Part shown: one piece after another, positions 18,024 to 27,010 of the stretch | How positions within the stretch are numbered: the first letter of the stretch is position 1 | How the letters are laid out: the number at the start of each line of letters is the position of its first letter | Source: Pirellulaceae bacterium | GTDB taxonomy: Bacteria; Planctomycetota; Planctomycetia; Pirellulales; Thermoguttaceae | Assembly: GCA_012744395.1 (NCBI GenBank) | Contig: JAAYCB010000026.1 | Coordinates: 1-52,125, forward strand | DNA: 52,125 nt | Direction of reading: 5' to 3' | The notes under the pieces: generated by a model | The model's input: the letters and a program-made list of their open reading frames with translations, nothing else | What the model was told of the DNA's origin: nothing | Databases searched by the model: none | Made by a program: the position numbers and the translations under genes

Positions 18024-19835
18024 CTAAGGTTTGTCGGGCGGCTCGATGACTTCGGTTGGCGTGGCCCCGAACAGTTCGCCCGCGCGCCGAATCATAGGAT
18101 GCTTTGCGACCTCCATCAAGCGCAGGTGCGGAGAAACAACCGCCGCGGGCGTCTTCTTCTCCTCCGCCTCCGCTGCGGCCTCGGCCACGACGAAGTCGAG
18201 GCGGACGGGCCCGCCGCAGACCGAGGACAGGGCCTTCTCGAATTCCGCCAGGTTCGGCGGCTGCTCGCAGATCGATTTGGCGAAGCTGTCGCCGGCCCGG
18301 AAATGGACGCTCAGGCGATCCGCTGCGACCGCGCAGACACGGTCGAATCGCCTGGCCTGATCGGCGGCCATGCCGTCGATCTTGGCGACCGCCTGGCTCC
18401 AGATCTCCGTGGCGTTGTTCTCGCTGAGCTCGATCCGGGCCGCCGGGGCGGGCGTGGCCGTGGCCGGTTCGTCCACCGCGGCGGGGGCGGCGGGCGGCGG
18501 GCTGGGCGCCTGCCCGGTCGCCGGCAACGACGCCCGCGACGTCGCGCCACCTTGTCGTCCGCCGGTCGGCATCGAGCGGCCTGGCGGCGACCCCGCGGCG
18601 GGAATCGGCCGGGCCGGATTTGAAGGGCGATTTGCCGAGCCGCCCGGCGCGCCACTGCGGAGGCCCTCGATCAGCACGGCCAGATCGTCGAGATCGTCAA
18701 GCAGGCAGATGCGTACTACGGCCAGCTCGGCAAGAATGCGGCCCTGGGTGCTGTAGCGGAGGCGAGCCAGCGTCTGGTCGAGAATCTGCATCGCCGCCAG
18801 AAGCGTGTGCAGTCCGAGACGGCGGCCCACGTCGGCAACTTCGTCGCGCCGCCCCGCCGCGGCGTATAACAGGATTTCGGCGGGGCATCCCGCCGCCGAG
18901 GCCAGCGCGTCGCGCAGAAAACAAAACAGCTGTTCGAGCAGCAGGGCGGAATCCACGCACTCCCGGGCGGCCGCATCCAACTCCGCCAGGGCCCCCGCCG
19001 GATTGCGCTCGACCAGGCAAGCCACCAGTTGGTGAAGCCGCTCTTCGCCCGCTGTCCCAAGCATCGCGTGGACATCGGCCGCCGTGACCTTCTCCGGGGC
19101 AAACGAGAGAAGCTGTTCGAGCAGCGACTGGGCGTCGCGCATCGAGCCGGCGGCCCGGCGGGCGAGCAGATCGAGGGCCTCCCCATCGGTCGCGACACCT
19201 TCCGCATCGGCAATCTGGGCAAGCCGGGTGCGGATCGAGGCCGTTTGAATCCCCGCGAAATCGAAACGCTGGCAGCGCGAGAGGATCGTAATCGGAATCT
19301 TCGACGGCTCGGTCGTGCAGAAGAAGAACTTCACGTGCTCGGGCGGTTCCTCCAGCGTCTTGAGCAGGGCATTGAACGCTTCCCGCGTCAGCATGTGGAC
19401 TTCGTCGATGATATAGATCTTGAACCGCGTGCGGCTCGGCCGGACGTTGACGTTCTGCCTGAGCTGGCGGATCTCGTCGATGCCGCGATTGCTGGCGCCG
19501 TCGATCTCCAGAACGTCGATGTCGTCGCCGCTGCTGATGCTCTGGCAGATGTCGCACTTGTTGCAGGGGACCGGCGCCGGCCCGTTCGTGCAGTTCAACG
19601 CCTTGGCGTAGATTCGCGCCGCCGAGGTCTTGCCGACGCCTCGTGCGCCGGTGAACAGATAGGCGTGCCCCACGCGATTGGTGGTGATCGCGTTGGAAAG
19701 CGCCTGGGTCACGTGCTCCTGCCCGATCAGGTCGGCGAAGACTTGGGGGCGATAGCGCCGAGCGACTACCACGTAATCGCCCGACCGCGCGGTTGGCGGC
19801 GCGCCGGACGCGTGATTTGTCGGTTCGTCGGGCAT
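18024..19835 (-). CDS. dnaX: DNA polymerase III subunit gamma/tau
   Basis: 603 residues from MPDEPTNHASG. Walker A G-A-R-G-V-G-K-T-S is at residues 63-71. A zinc module with four Cys (C-T-N-G... C-N-K-C-D-I-C) follows, then Walker B I-I-D-E-V-H-M-L and sensor L-S-R-C-Q-R-F. A Pro/Ala-rich linker leads to a C-terminal domain expected to bind the polymerase (tau type). An in-frame GTG at 19919 could extend the protein by 28 residues, but that stretch lies inside the SRP RNA gene, so the ATG is favoured. No slippery A-run for gamma production was seen. The protein loads the sliding clamp and organises the replisome. Confidence 0.94.
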   Translation of the reverse strand: MPDEPTNHASGAPPTARSGDYVVVARRYRPQVFADLIGQEHVTQALSNAITTNRVGHAYLFTGARGVGKTSAARIYAKALNCTNGPAPVPCNKCDICQSISSGDDIDVLEIDGASNRGIDEIRQLRQNVNVRPSRTRFKIYIIDEVHMLTREAFNALLKTLEEPPEHVKFFFCTTEPSKIPITILSRCQRFDFAGIQTASIRTRLAQIADAEGVATDGEALDLLARRAAGSMRDAQSLLEQLLSFAPEKVTAADVHAMLGTAGEERLHQLVACLVERNPAGALAELDAAARECVDSALLLEQLFCFLRDALASAAGCPAEILLYAAAGRRDEVADVGRRLGLHTLLAAMQILDQTLARLRYSTQGRILAELAVVRICLLDDLDDLAVLIEGLRSGAPGGSANRPSNPARPIPAAGSPPGRSMPTGGRQGGATSRASLPATGQAPSPPPAAPAAVDEPATATPAPAARIELSENNATEIWSQAVAKIDGMAADQARRFDRVCAVAADRLSVHFRAGDSFAKSICEQPPNLAEFEKALSSVCGGPVRLDFVVAEAAAEAEEKKTPAAVVSPHLRLMEVAKHPMIRRAGELFGATPTEVIEPPDKP

Positions 19836-19903
19836 GCCGGGTCCAGAGGAAGAAGGAGCGAACAAGGTCCTGCCGAAGGACGGGCCGCCGTTGCGGTCGA
19901 CCG

Positions 19904-20003
19904 CCGGCGAGGGACCCACTGCACATGAGGCGGACTGCTTATGGCTGCTGGATTTCTCCCCTGACCAGGTTTACAGGTCCCCATTGCAGGGGCCCCTCGC
20001 CGG
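19904..20003 (-). ncRNA. ffs: signal recognition particle RNA (4.5S-type, about 100 nt)
   Basis: Reading the - strand, the core GGTCAGG-GGA-GAAA-UCC-AGCAGCC matches helix 8 of bacterial SRP RNA: symmetric internal loop AGG/AGCA, a GGA/UCC stem and a GAAA tetraloop. Outward from this core the 5' end (CCGGCGAGGGGCCC) pairs with the 3' end (GGGUCCCUCGCCGG) over about 14 bp, counting one G-U pair, giving a closed ~100-nt hairpin. The RNA binds Ffh and docks translating ribosomes at the membrane. It lies just upstream of dnaX, a location known for ffs in other bacteria. The ends are set from the pairing and were not mapped. Confidence 0.9.
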
Positions 20004-20398
20004 GGGCCGACCGGTTTTCAGGGCCGCACCCGCGCCAGCGGCATTCGACGGCCAAACAAGGGCCGTCTTCCCCGCCACGAGCCAGAGCGAGGGCAAGGAC
20101 TCCTTCGACCCATCACCTCTCTTGTTGTACGGTCTTTCGACCGCGGCGTCAAAGGGGGCCGGACCCCGCCGGGCCGGGTGCGCAGGCCCGGCACGCAGGC
20201 GGTCGACGGGCCCCGGCTGCCCTGGCCACGCGGAGAATTCACACCGTCGCCAATTCCGCTTGGCGGCTGACGCCGCTCGCCGCCGCAGCCTTCGTCCAGC
20301 GGCGCAAGGCCGCAAAAGACACCGGGCACGGTCAGACTCGGCCGTTCCAAGCTGAAAAAACACAATCACTTCGGTCGATTCCCGGACAAGCGGATGAA
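20004..20398. other. intergenic region between tsaB and the SRP RNA
   Basis: No credible gene on either strand. It should carry the SRP RNA promoter (- strand), but no convincing -35/-10 pair was found. A perfect 8-bp stem hairpin (GCCGGGCC / GGCCCGGC) sits at 20168-20192; it lacks a following T-run on either strand, so it is not called a terminator. Confidence 0.5.
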
Positions 20399-21091
20399 TC
20401 ATCCCGGCGGGCCGCCGTGGTGTCTTGCCTTCTCCTCGGCAGCGCTCAAACGCGTGTAGACCGGGACCAGCCGCCAGAGGTCGTCGCGCCGGCCAGCGGA
20501 ATACTGCCGGTGGGCCAGCCGTGCCACATTGCCCGCCCTGGGACGCCAGAGTTCCGCCGCCAAGGTGTGAACACTGGCGGGAATCCTTGAGGCAATCCGG
20601 CTGAGCATCGGACCGGTGACACTTGCACCCGGCCGAAGGCTTGCCAGCCAGGCGTCCAGATCGGTTAGTTCCGAGTCGCCTTGCGGGATCAGGCCGCGGA
20701 CGTCGCCGCGTTGAAATCGGCGCGCGGCGACCTGGCCGCGCTGCGCGTCGACCACGGTGTGCAGGTGGGAGACTTCCGGTGGGCAGGGCCAAGCCAGCAC
20801 CTCGTGCGTGTCGGCGCCGAGCACCTCGGCCCCCACGGCATAGGCGAACGCCTTCGCCGTTGCCACGCCGATCCGCAGTCCGGTGAACGAGCCGGGGCCA
20901 ACCGTCACCGCCACCAGGTCGACATCGGCCGGCTGCCAGCCCACCCGATCGAGTAACTCCCGGATGCTCGGCGCCAGCGACTGGGCACTGCGAACGTCCT
21001 CGGCCAAGCCGATCTCCAGCAGGACCTCGCCGTCGTGGGCAACAGCCACGCCGCCGGTCCGGTCCGTCGTCTCCAGGGCAAGAATGTTCAC
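20399..21091 (-). CDS. tsaB: tRNA threonylcarbamoyladenosine biosynthesis protein TsaB
   Basis: 230 residues from a GTG that opens MNILALETTDRTGGVAV. A TTG five codons earlier is possible but less typical. The ASKHA-fold signature G-P-G-S-F-T-G-L-R-I-G is present near residue 70, followed by A-T-A-K-A-F-A. TsaB pairs with TsaD and TsaE to make t6A at position 37 of ANN-decoding tRNAs. Length and motifs fit full function. Its partners are not in the window. The SRP RNA and dnaX follow downstream. Confidence 0.92.
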   Translation of the reverse strand: MNILALETTDRTGGVAVAHDGEVLLEIGLAEDVRSAQSLAPSIRELLDRVGWQPADVDLVAVTVGPGSFTGLRIGVATAKAFAYAVGAEVLGADTHEVLAWPCPPEVSHLHTVVDAQRGQVAARRFQRGDVRGLIPQGDSELTDLDAWLASLRPGASVTGPMLSRIASRIPASVHTLAAELWRPRAGNVARLAHRQYSAGRRDDLWRLVPVYTRLSAAEEKARHHGGPPG

Positions 21092-21283
21092 GTCTTCGCT
21101 TCTCAAAACAGACTGGCAGAAGGGGAAGACCCGTCAAGGGGCCTCCTTGAACGGCGCGCCGGCCAGAGCCCCGTGCCAATTCGGCCTGGATCGAGCCGAG
21201 TGTCCACTTCAGTCAGCGTGGCGCCTGGGCGGCCCGGGGGCAAGGGGGGCTGGCACGGATGCCGAGGCCCCGGCCGAGGGGAA

Positions 21284-21409
21284 GAGCCGCTCGCCGGCGG
21301 CCGAACGGGGCCCCGGCAGCGCGGGCCTCGCGCCAGCGATGGCTTGTGTTGGTTTGACCAACGGCTGCCCGATTGTGGAAAACCCCGCTGGCCCGCCGGC
21401 GAGCGGCTC
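21284..21409. repeat. 17-bp perfect inverted repeat, arms 92 bp apart
   Basis: Arm 1 (21284-21300) reads GAGCCGCTCGCCGGCGG and arm 2 (21393-21409) is its exact reverse complement. Arm 2 also overlaps a local palindrome around GGCGAGCGGCTCGCC. The spacer holds no gene. It may be a repeated intergenic element of this genome or a folded leader; only this pair is seen in the window. Confidence 0.6.
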
Positions 21410-21486
21410 GCCGGCCAGCCAGAGCGAAACCGGCTGGGCTGGGCGTGGACCGGGTCGGCAGCTTGCCAAGAAGTTGGGCTCTCGAC

Positions 21487-21515
21487 TTGACCCTTGATTT
21501 TCGTAACAATAGACT
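21487..21515 (+). promoter_or_regulatory. sigma-70-type promoter for the metallophosphoesterase gene
   Basis: TTGACC (five of six -35 positions) is followed after exactly 17 bp by TAGACT (four of six -10 positions), in an AT-rich pocket of a GC-rich genome. It would give a leader of about 180 nt before the TTG start. Assigned from consensus only. Confidence 0.5.
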
Positions 21516-21701
21516 GACGATCGTTTTCGGCAAGGACAAAGGTCCGCCGAAGGGTGCTCTCGTGCGGTTCCGCGTTTGCCCCGCGCCCGGCAGCGAGGGA
21601 TTTTCCCGACAGCGGCTGAAACGTTTCAGAAAGAGGTCTCCCATGTGCCCCGTGGCCCGGCACGTGGGGGTGTTGCGCGGGGCCATCGTGAGGCCGAGCC
21701 C

Positions 21702-22451
21702 TTGAAACGAGCGCTTATCAGCGACATCCACAGCAATATCGAGGCCCTCCAGTCGGTCCTGGCCGATATTCGGGCCAAAGAGGTGGACGAGATTTTTTGC
21801 CTCGGCGACGTGGTTGGTTACGGCCCGAATCCGCGCGAGTGCATCGACGAAGTCATGAAAATGGATGTCTGCCTGCTGGGAAACCACGACCAGGGCGCCC
21901 TGTTCGACCCGGAGGGTTTCAACACCGGCGCGGAACGAGCGATTTTCTGGACTCGGGCGCAACTGGAGGATTATGCGCCGGGTTCCGAGGACGGATCGAA
22001 GCGTTGGGATTTTCTCGGCGAGCGACCGCGCAGCTACCGCGACGGAGAACTGCTCTTCGTCCACGGCTCCGCGAGAAATCCCCTCAACGAGTATGTCTTT
22101 CCGGAGGACATCTATAACCGGCGGAAGATGGAGAAGATCTTCGCCCTGGTCGATCGCTGCGCATTCCAGGGCCATACCCACGTGCCGGGTGTGTTCACGG
22201 AGGATTTCCTGTTTTTCAGCCCCGAGGAATTGAACAATGAATACGTTCTCGGGGTGGAGAAGGTGATGATCAACGTCGGTTCGGTGGGACAACCCCGCGA
22301 CGGGGACCCTCGGGCCTGCTATGCCATCTTGCAGGATGGACGCGTGACGTTCCACCGAGTCGAGTACCCGTTTGAAGAGACGATCCGGAAAATCTACCCA
22401 ATTCCGGAATTGGACAACTTCCTCGGCGACCGACTGCGAGACGGCCGCTAA
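21702..22451 (+). CDS. metallophosphoesterase family protein
   Basis: 249 residues from a TTG start with GAGG eight bases upstream; the frame is open back to 21576 but homology begins at [12 protein letters not shown]. The calcineurin-like motifs are in order: [22 protein letters not shown]. These residues bind two metals and hydrolyse phosphoesters. The subgroup (YfcE/ApaH-like, COG0639-type) has varied substrates, so none is claimed. No signal peptide, so cytoplasmic. It is followed after 470 bp by yidC. Confidence 0.85.
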   Translation: MKRALISDIHSNIEALQSVLADIRAKEVDEIFCLGDVVGYGPNPRECIDEVMKMDVCLLGNHDQGALFDPEGFNTGAERAIFWTRAQLEDYAPGSEDGSKRWDFLGERPRSYRDGELLFVHGSARNPLNEYVFPEDIYNRRKMEKIFALVDRCAFQGHTHVPGVFTEDFLFFSPEELNNEYVLGVEKVMINVGSVGQPRDGDPRACYAILQDGRVTFHRVEYPFEETIRKIYPIPELDNFLGDRLRDGR

Positions 22452-22919
22452 GGCGGCTCGCTCGCCCCTCTCGATCCATCTTGCATTCCATGCCGAATCC
22501 AGCGGCCGATGTGCTCAAACGGGGGAGCTTCACCCGCTCGGCCATTGGGAATTGAACCTTGAACCTTGCCCTTTCTGCTCTCCATCGGCCATCGACGATT
22601 GGACCTTGGTGTTTGCCCGATTCGCCGTCGCCGCGGGAATCTGCGCGGCCGTTCGCACCCCCTTTACTGGGTGGATGCCAAGAACCCGCCTACCGGTGCG
22701 ATGAAAGAGACGCTAGAGTTAAGGGATTGCGCAGTTTTCCCGTGCGGTCTGTCCGAGTGTGCTGGTCGTTTTGCGTCTCTCCCGCCAGTCCAGTTGGGAG
22801 GATCGCCGGGGGCGAAGGCGCCTCGCGCTGGTCGTTCCACTCAAGGTGGGTGAGGGCTCGGCAGGGGCCGCCCGTCGTCCGACATCCAGCCGGCAGCCGC
22901 CCCAGTCAGGAATGAGTTG
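22452..22919. other. intergenic region upstream of yidC
   Basis: No gene supported. rpmH and rnpA, which often precede yidC in bacteria, are not present here. The region probably holds the yidC promoter; no strong -35/-10 pair stands out. Confidence 0.5.
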
Positions 22920-25313
22920 ATGCAACCGCGGCCCCACGACAGAATGCTCGAGCGTACCCTGCTGTTCGTTGCTCTTTCGATCGGCATTCTGCTGCTCCAC
23001 AGTTACATGACGGCGAAATTCCGTCCGCCGAAACCGGCGCCGGACAGGCCGCCGGTCCGCGATCGCGCCGAGGCGAAACCGGAGGTGGACAAACCGGCCA
23101 AGCCGGGCGCGGGCGAGGCCGAAAAGACGCCCGAAAAGGAGCCGGAGGCATCGCCGCCGGTGGCGGAGGCCGAACCGGCCCTGGCGGAGGCAGCGCCGGG
23201 GCCGCCGGAGCCGCCGGAGAAGCTGATCGCGATCGGCTCGGCGGACCCGGCAAGCCCCTACCGGCTGCTGGTCACGCTGACCAGTCGCGGCGCGGCGGTG
23301 ATCCGGACCGAGTTGAACAGTCCGCGCTATCGCGACGTCGACGATCGGACCGGCTATCTCGGTCACCTGGCCTTCGACACGGCTCGTCGCGGCGAGGGCT
23401 GCCCGGTTGAGGTTGTGGGCAAGGGGACGCCCGCCGCAGAGGCGGGGCTTGAGGTGGGTGACTTGATCACGTCGATCGATGGTCGCGGCGTGACCGGTTA
23501 CCGTTCGCTGCTCAAGGCCTTGGCGCCGACGCGGCCGGGCCAGACCGTGGCCGTCGGCTATGTCCGCGCGGGCAAGCAGCAGACGGTCGACGTCGTGCTG
23601 CGGCGCCCGCCAATGGCCGTCACCCGGCCGGAGGGCGACGATCCGCTCTCGTTTCTGCTGACGCTCCACCAGGTCGACGAGGTGAAGCTGGCCGACCTGG
23701 ACAAGAGCCGCTTCGCGTCGATTCGCGCGGACAAGGGCCAGCCGATTGTTCCGCGGGACGGGGCGATCGGCGCCGAACTCGACGGCGTGGCCTTGCGCCA
23801 GTCGAACTGGGAGGTGGTCTCCGCGACGATCGAGGAGGCTGTCTTTCGCCGCGTGCTCCCCCGACTCGGGCTGGAAGCGATCAAGACCTATCGCTTGGCG
23901 AAAGTCGACCCCAGCGCGGCGGACGAGGCCGACTACCGGGCGTACCACCTCGAACTGGAAGTCTCGCTCCGCAATATCGGCCAGAGCGAGCACAAGATTG
24001 CCTACCAGCTCGACGGCCCAACCGGCCTGCCGGTCGAGGGGGCGTGGTATGCGAACAAGGTCGGACCGGGATGGGGACTCTACGGCCTGCGCGACGTGCT
24101 GATCTCGCAGAACGCCAAAACACCGAACGTGATTCGCTGCACCAAGATCGCGGAAGACGATTGGGGCGTGGAGATCAAGAACGAAGAAGACGAGCTGACG
24201 TACATCGGCGTCGACGCCCAGTACTTCTCCTCGGTGCTGATCCCCAAGAAACAGCCCGGCCAGGCCGGCTCCTGGTTCTCTCGCGCGCATGCGATTCGCG
24301 TCGGCGACGTCACGAAGGACCTGGCCAAGAACACGAATACGTCCTGCCGCCTGGTGAGCATCCCGCGGACGCTCAAGCCGGGCGAGGAGGTCTCCCATGC
24401 CTACGAGATCTTCAGCGGGCCGAAGCGGCCGCCGCTGCTCCGCCAGTATGGGCTCGGGGAATCCGTGTTCTACGGATGGTTCTGGTGGGTGGCCATACCG
24501 ATGCAGCACATCCTCCACTTCTTCGAGGGGTACATCGCCTTCAATTACGGCCTGGCGATCATCCTGCTGACCGTGCTGGTCCGCTCCTGCATGTTCCCGC
24601 TGAGCAAGAAGCAGGCGCTCGGAGCCCGCAAGATGCAGGAGTTGCAGCCGGAGATCAAGAAGATCTCGGAGAAGTACAAGAAAGACCCCGAGGCTCTCCG
24701 CCACGCCCAGCAGGAGCTGTTCCGCAAGCACAACTACAATCCGCTCAGCGGCTGCCTGCCGGTCTTCATCCAACTGCCGATTTTCATCGGCCTCTACCGG
24801 GCGCTGATGGTCGATGTCGAACTCCGCGGGGCGGCGCTGCTCGGACCGTCGATCCGCTGGTGCTCCAACCTGGCCGCGCCCGACATGCTCTTCGACTGGA
24901 GCGGCTTCTGGACATCGATCGGATGGGGCTGGTTCAACAGCGGCCAAGGCATGCTTTCGCTCGGCCCCTACTTCAACATCCTGCCGCTGGTGACGATCGC
25001 CCTGTTCATCGTGCAGCAGAAGATGTTCATGCCGCCGCCGGCCGACGACCAGGCGAGAATCCAGCAGAACGTGATGAGCTTCATGATGGTCTTCATGGGG
25101 CTGATCTTCTTCAAGGTGGCCAGCGGGCTGTGCATCTACTTCATCGCCTCGAGCCTCTGGGGAGTGGCCGAACGCAAACTGCTGCCAAAACACGAAAAAG
25201 GCCAGAACGCCGGTCAGGCCGGTCCTTCAAGCCCGTCCGCGCCGCCGCGGCGCGAAGGATCTCCGCCGCCGGGTTCGTCCGCAAGACGCAAGAAGAACCG
25301 CGGGCGGCGCTGA
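22920..25313 (+). CDS. yidC: membrane protein insertase YidC with an internal PDZ domain
   Basis: 797 residues; the ATG is preferred over the adjacent TTG and has AGGA upstream. An N-terminal transmembrane helix (about residues 10-30) is followed by a Pro/Glu/Ala-rich linker and the periplasmic domain. Inserted near residues 155-235 is a PDZ-like domain (G-T-P-A-A-E-A-G-L-E-V-G-D-L-I-T-S-I-D-G). The conserved insertase core starts near residue 515 (FYGWFWWVAIPMQHILHFF) and includes V-L-V-R-S-C-M-F-P-L-S, holding the conserved groove Arg, then G-C-L-P-V-F-I-Q-L-P-I-F-I-G-L-Y. The basic tail is typical. YidC inserts membrane proteins alone or with Sec. At ~800 residues it is far longer than the E. 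coli protein (548), partly because of the PDZ domain. Confidence 0.93.
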   Translation: MQPRPHDRMLERTLLFVALSIGILLLHSYMTAKFRPPKPAPDRPPVRDRAEAKPEVDKPAKPGAGEAEKTPEKEPEASPPVAEAEPALAEAAPGPPEPPEKLIAIGSADPASPYRLLVTLTSRGAAVIRTELNSPRYRDVDDRTGYLGHLAFDTARRGEGCPVEVVGKGTPAAEAGLEVGDLITSIDGRGVTGYRSLLKALAPTRPGQTVAVGYVRAGKQQTVDVVLRRPPMAVTRPEGDDPLSFLLTLHQVDEVKLADLDKSRFASIRADKGQPIVPRDGAIGAELDGVALRQSNWEVVSATIEEAVFRRVLPRLGLEAIKTYRLAKVDPSAADEADYRAYHLELEVSLRNIGQSEHKIAYQLDGPTGLPVEGAWYANKVGPGWGLYGLRDVLISQNAKTPNVIRCTKIAEDDWGVEIKNEEDELTYIGVDAQYFSSVLIPKKQPGQAGSWFSRAHAIRVGDVTKDLAKNTNTSCRLVSIPRTLKPGEEVSHAYEIFSGPKRPPLLRQYGLGESVFYGWFWWVAIPMQHILHFFEGYIAFNYGLAIILLTVLVRSCMFPLSKKQALGARKMQELQPEIKKISEKYKKDPEALRHAQQELFRKHNYNPLSGCLPVFIQLPIFIGLYRALMVDVELRGAALLGPSIRWCSNLAAPDMLFDWSGFWTSIGWGWFNSGQGMLSLGPYFNILPLVTIALFIVQQKMFMPPPADDQARIQQNVMSFMMVFMGLIFFKVASGLCIYFIASSLWGVAERKLLPKHEKGQNAGQAGPSSPSAPPRREGSPPPGSSARRKKNRGRR

Positions 25314-25327
25314 GCGGCCGGCTGGGC

Positions 25328-26701
25328 ATGGTCTACTCGTTGGACGACACGATCGCGGCGATCGCCTCTGCTCGCGGAGGCGCCGCGCGCGGAATCGTGC
25401 GGATCAGCGGCCCGGCCGCCGCCGAGTGCCTGGCCGCCATCGTTCGCCGGCCGTCCATCCCGGCCCCCTGGAGAGAGACGCCGCAGGCGATCGTTTTTCA
25501 GGCGGAACTGGAGCTTGCCGGCCTGGCTCCCCTGCCGGCGGACGTGATCTTCTGGCCGAACCAGCGGAGTTACACCGGGCAACCGGCGGCGGAGATCCAC
25601 ACGCTCGGCAGCCCCCCTCTGCTGCAACACCTCCTCGAAGCCCTCTGCGCAGCCGGCGCCCGGCTCGCCGAACGGGGGGAATTCACCTTGCGGGCGTTTC
25701 TCTCCGGGCGGATCGATCTGACCGAGGCGGAAGCCGTTCTCGGCGCGATCGAGGCCGCCGACGACCGGCAGTTGGACGCCGCCCTGGTCCAACTCGCCGG
25801 CGGCATCGCCGAGCCGCTCCGCCGCCTCCGCCAATCGATCCTCGGACTGCTGGCCCACCTGGAAGCCGGCTTGGATTTCCCTGACGAAGATCTGCCGTTC
25901 CTGAACCGTGCAGACCTCCGGCAGCAGCTTCAAGCAGCGGTCGCCGAGGTCAAGCGGCTCGCCGAGCGGATGGCAAAACGCCTCGAATCCTCCCAGACGG
26001 TCCGCGTCGTCTTGACCGGCAGGCCGAATGTCGGCAAAAGCAGCCTGTTCAACGCCTTGGCAAGGGACGTGCAGGCCCTCGTCTCCAACGTGCCCGGCAC
26101 GACCCGAGACTATCTGGTCGCCGACCTGGATTTCGACGGGGTCCGCTGCCGCCTGATCGACACCGCCGGGATCGACGAGCGGGCGGGCCGGCCCGCCGAC
26201 GACGTCGAGCGCGCGGCCCGAGAACTGGCCGAGTGCCAGTCGGGCGCTGCCGACGTGCTGCTCGTCTGCGTCGAGCGGGGCGCGGCCCGCGCGGCGGCTC
26301 GCTCGGCAGACCATCCGGGAGCCGGACCCTGCCGGATCGTCGTCGAGACCAAGGCGGATTTGCGGCCGCCCCAGTCCGCATCGCCGGCCGCGGTCGTCAC
26401 CAGTGCCCGGACCGGCGCGGGGATCGCCGAATTGGAGTCGCGCGTGCGCGAGGCCGTTCTGGCCGCCTCCAGCGGTGAGGGCGACGTCGTCGCGGGCACG
26501 GCGGTCCGCTGCCGCGCGGCGCTCCAAGCGGCCTCCGCGGCGCTCCACGCCGCGCTCCGGCTGGCCGTCGCGGGCGGAGGCGACGAGTTGATTGCCGCCG
26601 AGATGCGGGTCGCGCTCGGCGCCCTCGGCCGCGTCGTCGGCGCCGTGTATACCGACGACCTTCTGGACCAGATCTTCAGCCGGTTCTGCATCGGCAAGTA
26701 G
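25328..26701 (+). CDS. mnmE: tRNA uridine-5-carboxymethylaminomethyl modification GTPase MnmE
   Basis: 457 residues, starting 14 bp after yidC, a conserved pairing. The N-terminal tetrahydrofolate-binding domain begins M-V-Y-S-L-D-D-T-I-A-A-I-A-S. The inserted G domain has G1 G-R-P-N-V-G-K-S-S near residue 231, G2 T-T-R-D and G3 D-T-A-G. G4 reads E-T-K-A-D rather than the usual N-K-x-D, which may loosen guanine selectivity. The protein ends in F-C-I-G-K, the C-x-G-K motif required for activity. With MnmG it modifies the wobble uridine of several tRNAs. The frame is open far upstream inside yidC, but this is a shadow. Confidence 0.93.
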   Translation: MVYSLDDTIAAIASARGGAARGIVRISGPAAAECLAAIVRRPSIPAPWRETPQAIVFQAELELAGLAPLPADVIFWPNQRSYTGQPAAEIHTLGSPPLLQHLLEALCAAGARLAERGEFTLRAFLSGRIDLTEAEAVLGAIEAADDRQLDAALVQLAGGIAEPLRRLRQSILGLLAHLEAGLDFPDEDLPFLNRADLRQQLQAAVAEVKRLAERMAKRLESSQTVRVVLTGRPNVGKSSLFNALARDVQALVSNVPGTTRDYLVADLDFDGVRCRLIDTAGIDERAGRPADDVERAARELAECQSGAADVLLVCVERGAARAAARSADHPGAGPCRIVVETKADLRPPQSASPAAVVTSARTGAGIAELESRVREAVLAASSGEGDVVAGTAVRCRAALQAASAALHAALRLAVAGGGDELIAAEMRVALGALGRVVGAVYTDDLLDQIFSRFCIGK

Positions 26702-27010
26702 CCCGCACGGCGGGCGGCGGGTCTGCCGGCGTCTTGGCGGCGCCGTGCCGGCCGGCGTCGACGCGCTGGATGGACGCGGTGCAAGCATCGGGAAATCGCC
26801 CGCCAGCCGCGCGCGGCCGCCCCAATTGATCTTGTCTGCACCGCCGTGCATCCGCCAGAATGTCCCCCGGCGCTGACTTCCCCGACGGATCGAGGCGAGC
26901 GCGACGCCCCTTCGATGCGGCGCATTGGGAAGAGACGGGAGCGTCTCGGGCGGGAAGGGGCCGAGCCGCGACACGGGCCGCTTTGAACAACCAACACAGG
27001 AAACGATGCC
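26702..27010. other. intergenic region after mnmE
   Basis: No gene supported. A short hairpin (GCCCGC-acg-GCGGGC) begins at the mnmE stop codon; without a T-run it is only a possible transcription end. The far end carries CAGGAAACG before the next ATG, a usable ribosome site. Confidence 0.45.

Larger units (their letters stand above)
21092..21701. other. 610-bp divergent intergenic region upstream of tsaB and the metallophosphoesterase
   Basis: No gene is supported here. The left part is GC-rich and carries a long-range inverted repeat (listed separately). The segment 21480-21540 is clearly AT-richer and contains the best sigma-70 promoter candidate in the window. The tsaB promoter should also lie here, but I could not pick it out. 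Confidence 0.5.

Noticed and set aside
18024..19835. Programmed frameshift in dnaX producing a gamma form
   Set aside because: No slippery A-run with a following hairpin was found on the coding strand.
20168..20192. Hairpin as rho-independent terminator of tsaB
   Set aside because: The stem is perfect, but no T-run follows on either strand.
24044..25327. A long upstream extension of mnmE inside yidC
   Set aside because: The frame is out of register with yidC, and MnmE homology begins exactly at the ATG at 25328.
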